64,000 bases of DNA, taken from positions 108,575 to 172,574 of the forward strand of contig CAJUNJ010000002.1 of NCBI GenBank assembly GCA_910587825.1. Reading direction: 5' to 3'. Shown one piece after another: positions 62,443 to 64,000 of this stretch; position 1 is the stretch's first letter, and every line of letters starts with the position of its first letter. The notes under the pieces were generated by a model that did not search any database, was not told the origin of the DNA, and was given only the letters and a program-made list of their open reading frames with translations. Both the position numbers and the translations under genes were made by a program. The stretch is from an uncultured Christensenellaceae bacterium (GTDB taxonomy: Bacteria; Bacillota; Clostridia; Christensenellales; Borkfalkiaceae).

Positions 62443-62829
62443 TTAATCATCAAATATTTTACAACTATTTCGACAACTAGGATAAGGTCCACCACAAGCT
62501 ATACAGCATTCTGGAATATCATCATCTGGGTCTTCGTAATATTCATCGTAATCTGCATTGTCGTCCCCTTCTAACGCATATTCGTCTAAATATAACGTGT
62601 GACCGCAGTTTGGACACATAAATTTCAATCTGGCAATACTGAAACGCATCTCAGTACCGCAACACCCACAAGAAGGCGGCATTGTGAAATCATCGCAATA
62701 GTCATTAATATTTTCTTCGTCATCGTCATCTCCGTAGGGAGATATCAGTCCTTTTAAGTTACTTAGCTCGGAATTGTTATTACCGCGCTTAAAAATATCT
62801 TGCTCTTTATTGTTTCTCGATTTCCCCAT
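62443..62829 (-). CDS. Acidic zinc-ribbon phage protein
   Basis: 128 residues. 'SCGCCGTEMRFSIARLKFMCPNCGHTLYLDEY' is a treble-clef/zinc-ribbon-like pair of CxxC, then a strongly acidic stretch and a second cysteine cluster 'CCIACGGPYPSCRNSC'. Possibly nucleic-acid or protein binding. Not otherwise recognised. Confidence 0.65.
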   Translation of the reverse strand: MGKSRNNKEQDIFKRGNNNSELSNLKGLISPYGDDDDEENINDYCDDFTMPPSCGCCGTEMRFSIARLKFMCPNCGHTLYLDEYALEGDDNADYDEYYEDPDDDIPECCIACGGPYPSCRNSCKIFDD

Positions 62830-63188
62830 AATCGTAAATTCTCCTTTCAGTTTTTGTTATCAAAGTATAGCATAAAACAATCGACAAATCAAGAACTGAT
62901 TCGGGGGAGGTCTAGAATATAAAAAGTAATCAATTAGTAGAATTGTAAGTTCGAAAGCACACCTCCACTAATTTTTTCTTCTTGCCCAAAAACCCGTTTT
63001 TATTTTTGACTTATATTAATTTTTAATATTTTTTATCACGATTAATTAAGAATAAAAGTGGGCAAGTGGGCAAACGTACGTAAAATTCTTCAAAGATTGG
63101 CTAAAATATGCCAAAAATCATTGTTTTTAAAGGTTTTTCATAGATTTTAGTAGATTTTTTAAGCCCACTTTTAAAGTGTAAAAACGGG
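62830..63188. other. 359-bp AT-rich gap with repeated AAGTGGGC elements
   Basis: No gene. AAGTGGGC occurs twice in direct orientation (63056-63063 and 63064-63071) and its complement GCCCACTT at 63163-63170 and again at the end of the next gene. It also contains the ribosome-binding site of the zinc-ribbon gene at its left edge. Possible operator or replication element. Confidence 0.5.
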
Positions 63189-63198
63189 CTAAAGCCCA
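63186..63198 (-). terminator. Short terminator at the end of the DUF5662 gene
   Basis: GGGCT/AGCCC hairpin overlapping the stop codon, followed on the minus strand by GTTTTTAC. Position accurate to about one base. Confidence 0.5.
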
Positions 63199-63722
63199 CT
63201 TTTTTCGGGCTTATTAAGCTCATCTAATTTTGTTTTAATGTCTGATAATATGGTCTCAACTTTCTTTCTGCTTTTCGGGTGCATCTTAATATAATCTTTA
63301 TGGGCATCATACCAATTAAATATTTCATAAAGGTTACCGGTTTTCCAACTGAAAGACCACCAATCGCATATCATTTCTAAAATATAATGATAAGGAATTT
63401 CTATTAAAATTTCACCCTCTTTAGGTTCATCGTTGTTTAAAACCCAATGTTGCCAATGATGAGGATTTCTATGAATATGATTAAGCCAAGCTACTCTAAA
63501 TGCATTTACCACTGCACTCGATTTATTATTACCGTAGAAATAATCGTCATAAGGTTTATACTCATCCATATCGTTTTTGGAAGAGTCATGCATCTCACAA
63601 ATATAACATTCGTAATTCACATCGCTATTAATTAAATTCGGAAGATGCTCCCTTATCCAATAAAAACCTTTTGCAACATTATTTTTATGCTCTCTTAAAT
63701 ATATGTCGTAATCTAAGCTCAT
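63189..63722 (-). CDS. DUF5662 family phage protein
   Basis: 177 residues. 'YLREHKNNVAKGFYWIREHLPNLI', 'YICEMHDSSKNDMDEYKPYDDYFYG', 'AWLNHIHRNPHHWQHWVL' and 'IPYHYILEMICDWWSFSWKTGNLYEIFNWY' match DUF5662, a phage family with conserved His/Asp residues suggesting an HD-like metal site. Function unknown. Its ATG overlaps the upstream stop (ATGA). Confidence 0.8.
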   Translation of the reverse strand: MSLDYDIYLREHKNNVAKGFYWIREHLPNLINSDVNYECYICEMHDSSKNDMDEYKPYDDYFYGNNKSSAVVNAFRVAWLNHIHRNPHHWQHWVLNNDEPKEGEILIEIPYHYILEMICDWWSFSWKTGNLYEIFNWYDAHKDYIKMHPKSRKKVETILSDIKTKLDELNKPEKSGL

Positions 63723-64000
63723 ATCGTTTTAACCTCATTTTTAATGTTTTGACTTCTTATAAGATTTAAAGAATTTACAAGATTGCATAATGCTTTTGTT
63801 GCTGATCTCACAGTATTTGTAATATGTATAATTGCATTACTTAATTTTACTATACCGTATTTGGTCGCCGAATATACCTGTTTAAATCCGCCACATTTGT
63901 AAAGTTTAGTTTTTACAATAATCGCTGTTAATTCTTTTTGTTTTGACTTTTTCTTTACTTTAATGTATCTAAATAATTTTTTCTTATAGATACGCTCAGA
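63719..64000 (-). CDS. Partial small basic phage protein, 5' end outside the window
   Basis: An uninterrupted frame of 93 residues runs from the right edge to a TGA that overlaps the DUF5662 start. Lys-rich N-terminal part ('KKKSKQKELTAIIVKTKLYKCGGFKQVYSATKYGIVKL') then a helical end ('NAIIHITNTVRSATKALCNLVNSLNLI'). Not recognised. The overlap and lack of stops support a real gene. Confidence 0.6.
   Translation of the reverse strand, partial: SERIYKKKLFRYIKVKKKSKQKELTAIIVKTKLYKCGGFKQVYSATKYGIVKLSNAIIHITNTVRSATKALCNLVNSLNLIRSQNIKNEVKTI

Larger units (their letters stand above)
43100..64000. mobile_element. Prophage, left part (siphovirus with HK97-type head and DGR)
   Basis: A contiguous minus-strand set of head, connector, tail and baseplate genes with lower GC content than the chromosome to the left. 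The order portal, protease-capsid, connectors, tail tube, chaperones, tape measure, distal tail, endopeptidase, fibre is that of siphoviruses. Terminase, integrase, repressor and endolysin are not seen, so the element extends past 64,000 or is incomplete. Left limit is approximate. Confidence 0.9.

Overview
The window looks like a piece of a Clostridia chromosome (Firmicutes, probably an uncultured gut anaerobe) carrying part of a siphovirus prophage at its right end. The clostridial assignment rests on the SCIFF peptide with its radical SAM maturase, the spoIIAA-spoIIAB-sigF sporulation operon, HemZ, a flavodiiron protein and the gene order ruvC-ruvA-ruvB-queA-tgt-yajC-scfA/scfB-secD-secF-recJ-rel. 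No rRNA, tRNA or CRISPR array was recognised.

Layout. (1) 1-16.3 kb: a minus-strand housekeeping block for Holliday-junction processing (ruvCAB), queuosine tRNA modification (queA, tgt), Sec translocase accessory subunits (yajC, secD, secF), the SCIFF ribosomally made peptide and its maturase, recJ, rel (ppGpp), a metallo-hydrolase and hemZ. (2) 16.3-20.2 kb: a MarR-DegV pair on the plus strand, then a flavodiiron protein and an aminotransferase on the minus strand. (3) 20.4-26.4 kb: a zinc-ribbon protein, NIF3, TrmK, the primary sigma factor, primase and a dGTPase. (4) 26.5-31.1 kb: a tightly coupled shikimate operon aroC-aroB-aroE-aroQ-aroK-SDR. (5) 31.1-33.7 kb: spoIIAA-spoIIAB-sigF followed by a secreted or anchored ComEC-type metallo-beta-lactamase-fold protein that has lost its metal-binding motif. 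(6) 33.9-43.1 kb: accessory genes, namely an AEC transporter, a two-component system with an ABC exporter whose permease is frameshifted, and a run of small single-gene functions ending in a truncated flavin-oxidoreductase-like fragment.

(7) 43.1-64 kb: AT-richer prophage DNA, all on the minus strand. Reading in transcription order from the right edge it holds two nucleases, portal, fused protease-capsid, head-tail connectors, tail tube, tail chaperones, tape measure, distal tail, tail endopeptidase-like protein, baseplate fibre, and then a complete diversity-generating retroelement (DGR). The DGR comprises a lectin-like variable protein with its variable repeat (VR), an Avd-like protein, a template repeat (TR) and a reverse transcriptase. 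A holin-like gene and a DUF6978/DUF1828 moron with its own promoter and terminator close the element. Terminase, integrase, repressor and endolysin are not in the window; the right prophage end lies beyond 64,000.

The most notable system is the DGR. TR and VR are both 85 bp and differ at 15 positions, every one an adenine of the template on the coding strand, and the reverse transcriptase has the IGxxxSQ and YMDD motifs of DGR enzymes. The second recurrent theme is transcription: three host genes have near-consensus -35/-10 promoters placed so that the predicted transcript begins 0-4 nt before the start codon, i.e. leaderless mRNAs.
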